The translations under genes and the position numbers were made by a program. From Candidatus Methanoperedens sp. (GTDB lineage: Archaea > Halobacteriota > Methanosarcinia > Methanosarcinales > Methanoperedenaceae), in the NCBI GenBank assembly GCA_023249275.1, contig JAHFCV010000135.1, positions 1 to 6,343 of the forward strand: a stretch of DNA of 6,343 nucleotides, read 5' to 3'. Below are positions 4,207-6,343 of the stretch, one piece after another (the first letter of the stretch is position 1; every line of letters starts with the position of its first letter). The notes beneath the pieces are model-generated. The model did not search any database, was not told the origin of the DNA, and saw nothing but the letters and a program-made list of their open reading frames with translations.

Positions 4207-6343
4207 ATGTCAGCAGATAAAATCATCATAAAAGGCGCCCGCGTCCACAATCTCAAGAACATCGACCTTGAGCTTCCAAGAAACAGGCTGGTTGTGATTA
4301 CAGGACTTTCGGGTTCCGGCAAGTCATCCCTCGCATTTGACACGTTATATGCGGAAGGTCAGCGGCGGTACGTGGAGTCGTTATCAGCGTATGCCCGCCA
4401 GTTCCTGGGACAGATGGACAAACCTGATGTGGAATATATCGAAGGTCTTTCGCCTGCCATCTCCATCGAGCAGAAATCCACAAGCAAGAACCCCCGTTCC
4501 ACGGTTGGCACGGTCACGGAGATATACGATTACCTGCGCCTGCTCTATGCAAGGACAGGCAAGCAGCACTGCCCCAACTGCGGCAGTGAAATCACGCCGC
4601 AAACTGTTGAACAGATTGTGCAGAGGCTCATGGCGCTGCCCGGGGGCACAAAAATTCATGTGCTTGCTCCACTTTCCAGGCAGAGAAAAGGCGAATACAA
4701 ACAGATGTTCGATGACATGGCGCATTCCGGATTCAGCCGCGTCCGCGTGGATGGCAGGATGCACGAGCTGTCAGGGGAAATCGTTCTCAATAAACAGCAG
4801 AAACACGATATTGACGTTGTTGTGGACAGGCTTATAATAAAAAAAGGGATTGAAGAGCGGCTTGCTGACTCGGTAGCCACGGCGCTTAAGGAAGGAAACG
4901 GCATTGCGGTGGTGGATGTGCTTGACAGCAAAGAACTACTTTTCAGCGAGCATGCCGCATGCACCAGATGCGGGATAAGTTTTGAGCCTCTTGAACCCAA
5001 TATGTTTTCCTTCAACAGCCCCAGAGGCGCATGTCCCACCTGCCAGGGACTTGGGAATACGATGGAATTTGACCCAGACATGATAATCCCCGATAAGAGA
5101 AAATCAATCAGTGAAGGAGCAATTGAGCCGTGGGGATATGAGCACGGGTATTACCGCCAGATGCTCCAGTCCGTAGCAAAACATTATGGTTTTTCCCTCG
5201 ATGCGCCCTTCTCGGAATTGAGCCCCAGGCATGTGCAGGTGATACTGCACGGGGGAAGCGAACAAATACATTTCAGGTATGTGCCCCGCGACCGCGACGG
5301 GCTCTGGGAACACTGGAGCAGCTTTGAAGGGATTATACCGCACCTTGCAAGAAAATACAGGGAATCGCAATCCGAAGAAGGCCGGGAGAATATCCAGCAG
5401 TACATGAGCATCAAGCCATGTACAGTGTGCAACGGGGAACGATTAAAACCTTCAAGCCTTGCCGTCACAGTGGGAGGCAAATCCATTATTGCCACAACCC
5501 GCCTGTCTGTGAAAAAGGCGCTGGAGTTCATTGAGGGCATCACTTTTGATGAAAAAGAAGCCATAATATCAAAGCCAATTATGAAAGAACTTCAGGCGCG
5601 CCTCGGATTCCTTATGGATGTGGGGCTTGATTATCTCACGCTTGACAGGGCGGCTGGCACGCTGTCGGGGGGGGAAAGCCAGAGAATCCGCCTTGCCACG
5701 CAGATAGGGTCAAGCCTTGTCGGGGTGCTTTACATTCTTGACGAGCCCAGTATCGGGCTTCACCAGCGTGATAACGGGAGGCTGATACACATGCTGATGC
5801 AGCTTCGCGACCTGGGAAATACTGTGATTGTTGTGGAGCACGATGAAGAGATGATACAGAGCGCGGATTTCATCGTGGATATGGGGCCGGGCGCAGGAGT
5901 GCATGGCGGCGAGGTCGTGGTGACAGGAAACCTAGAGGATGTCATCAAATGTGAAAAATCGCTCACAGGAAAGTATCTCAGCCATAAAAAATTTATTCCC
6001 ATCCCTAAAAAGCGAAGGACATCAAAGGACAGGCTCACAGTCGTAGGCGCAAGCGAGAATAACCTCAAGCAGATAGATGCCAGCATACCGCTTGGAGTGA
6101 TGACATGCGTCACCGGCGTATCAGGCTCGGGCAAAAGCACACTGGTTAACGATATTCTTTACAAAGCCCTGGCGCAGAGGTTTTACCACACAAAAGAAAA
6201 ACCCGGGAAGCACAGGGGTATAATCGGGTCAGAGAACATTGATAAAGTAATAATTATAGACCAGTCCCCAATCGGCAGGACGCCGCGTTCAAATCCTGCC
6301 ACGTATACTGGACTTTTTACTCCTATCAGGGACATGTTCGCAA
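4207..6343 (+). CDS. uvrA: UvrABC excinuclease subunit A (3' end outside window)
   Basis: The damage-sensing ATPase of nucleotide excision repair: a UvrA dimer scans DNA, loads UvrB at lesions and leaves before UvrC cuts. The window holds 712 codons of a protein normally about 940 long, with no stop or frameshift. Order of motifs: first Walker A GLSGSGKSS (33-41); the Q-loop region and a CPNC pair at C122/C125; the UvrB-binding and signature-domain part; a zinc module formed by C252/C255 and C276/C279 (FSFNSPRGACPTCQGLG); CTVC at C405/C408; ABC signature LSGGESQRIRLA from 486; Walker B with D512/E513 (LYILDEPSIGLHQRD); the H-loop VVEHDEE; and the second Walker A GVSGSGKST (637-645). The second zinc finger, signature and Walker B lie beyond the edge. 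ATG at 4207 is the first start after an in-frame TAA (4159). The protein is of bacterial type, and uvrA in archaea is generally thought to be acquired from bacteria. Confidence 0.97.
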   Translation, partial: MSADKIIIKGARVHNLKNIDLELPRNRLVVITGLSGSGKSSLAFDTLYAEGQRRYVESLSAYARQFLGQMDKPDVEYIEGLSPAISIEQKSTSKNPRSTVGTVTEIYDYLRLLYARTGKQHCPNCGSEITPQTVEQIVQRLMALPGGTKIHVLAPLSRQRKGEYKQMFDDMAHSGFSRVRVDGRMHELSGEIVLNKQQKHDIDVVVDRLIIKKGIEERLADSVATALKEGNGIAVVDVLDSKELLFSEHAACTRCGISFEPLEPNMFSFNSPRGACPTCQGLGNTMEFDPDMIIPDKRKSISEGAIEPWGYEHGYYRQMLQSVAKHYGFSLDAPFSELSPRHVQVILHGGSEQIHFRYVPRDRDGLWEHWSSFEGIIPHLARKYRESQSEEGRENIQQYMSIKPCTVCNGERLKPSSLAVTVGGKSIIATTRLSVKKALEFIEGITFDEKEAIISKPIMKELQARLGFLMDVGLDYLTLDRAAGTLSGGESQRIRLATQIGSSLVGVLYILDEPSIGLHQRDNGRLIHMLMQLRDLGNTVIVVEHDEEMIQSADFIVDMGPGAGVHGGEVVVTGNLEDVIKCEKSLTGKYLSHKKFIPIPKKRRTSKDRLTVVGASENNLKQIDASIPLGVMTCVTGVSGSGKSTLVNDILYKALAQRFYHTKEKPGKHRGIIGSENIDKVIIIDQSPIGRTPRSNPATYTGLFTPIRDMFA

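Noticed and set aside
4337..4837. 166-codon frame on + strand, longest closed frame in the right part
   Set aside because: It is frame-shifted relative to uvrA, whose correct frame carries Walker A and zinc-finger motifs without interruption.
5760..6140. 126-codon frame on - strand (similar ones at 4384-4764 and 5184-5564)
   Set aside because: It is antisense to continuous uvrA coding; long antisense frames are expected with this codon bias.

Overview
The window looks like archaeal chromosome, most probably euryarchaeal and possibly Methanosarcinales or a Methanoperedens-type relative. The domain call rests on an archaeal-type S-adenosylmethionine synthetase, a stand-alone archaeal TYW1/Taw1 wyosine enzyme, AT-rich TATA-like boxes at archaeal distances from starts, and short tight intergenic spaces. 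The finer placement is inference: methanogens related to Methanosarcina carry bacterial-type uvrA and many insertion sequences. No rRNA, tRNA or CRISPR array is visible.

Left part (1-826): the 3' tail of a probable transposase gene runs in from the left edge on the + strand. It ends tail-to-tail, with a 9-base overlap, against a two-gene toxin-antitoxin module on the - strand: a ribbon-helix-helix antitoxin (447-737), then a PIN-domain toxin (103-450) joined to it by an ATGA overlap. The PIN protein appears to lack its last helix exactly where the transposase tail lies, so I read it as truncated by the mobile element. Upstream of the antitoxin, a cluster of TATCA/TGATA half-sites sits between a TATA box and the start codon, as expected for an autoregulatory operator.

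Middle part (827-3053): taw1 (- strand, tRNA-Phe wyosine biosynthesis, a SAM-consuming radical enzyme) and mat (+ strand, which makes SAM) are transcribed divergently from a 106-bp shared region. The mat gene ends in a hairpin that contains its own stop codon, followed by a U-rich run, 7 bp before the end of the convergent gene.

Right part (3061-6343): a YjbQ/UPF0047 protein (- strand) is divergent from thymidylate kinase tmk (+ strand). A 72-bp gap with a possible promoter follows, and then uvrA (+ strand), which is intact in frame for 712 codons and leaves the window at the right edge after its second Walker A motif. The right part is housekeeping metabolism and DNA repair. The accessory, mobile character is confined to the first roughly 800 bases. 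I found no convincing undescribed multi-gene system; the most notable signals are the damaged toxin-antitoxin locus with its operator and the terminator built into the mat stop codon.
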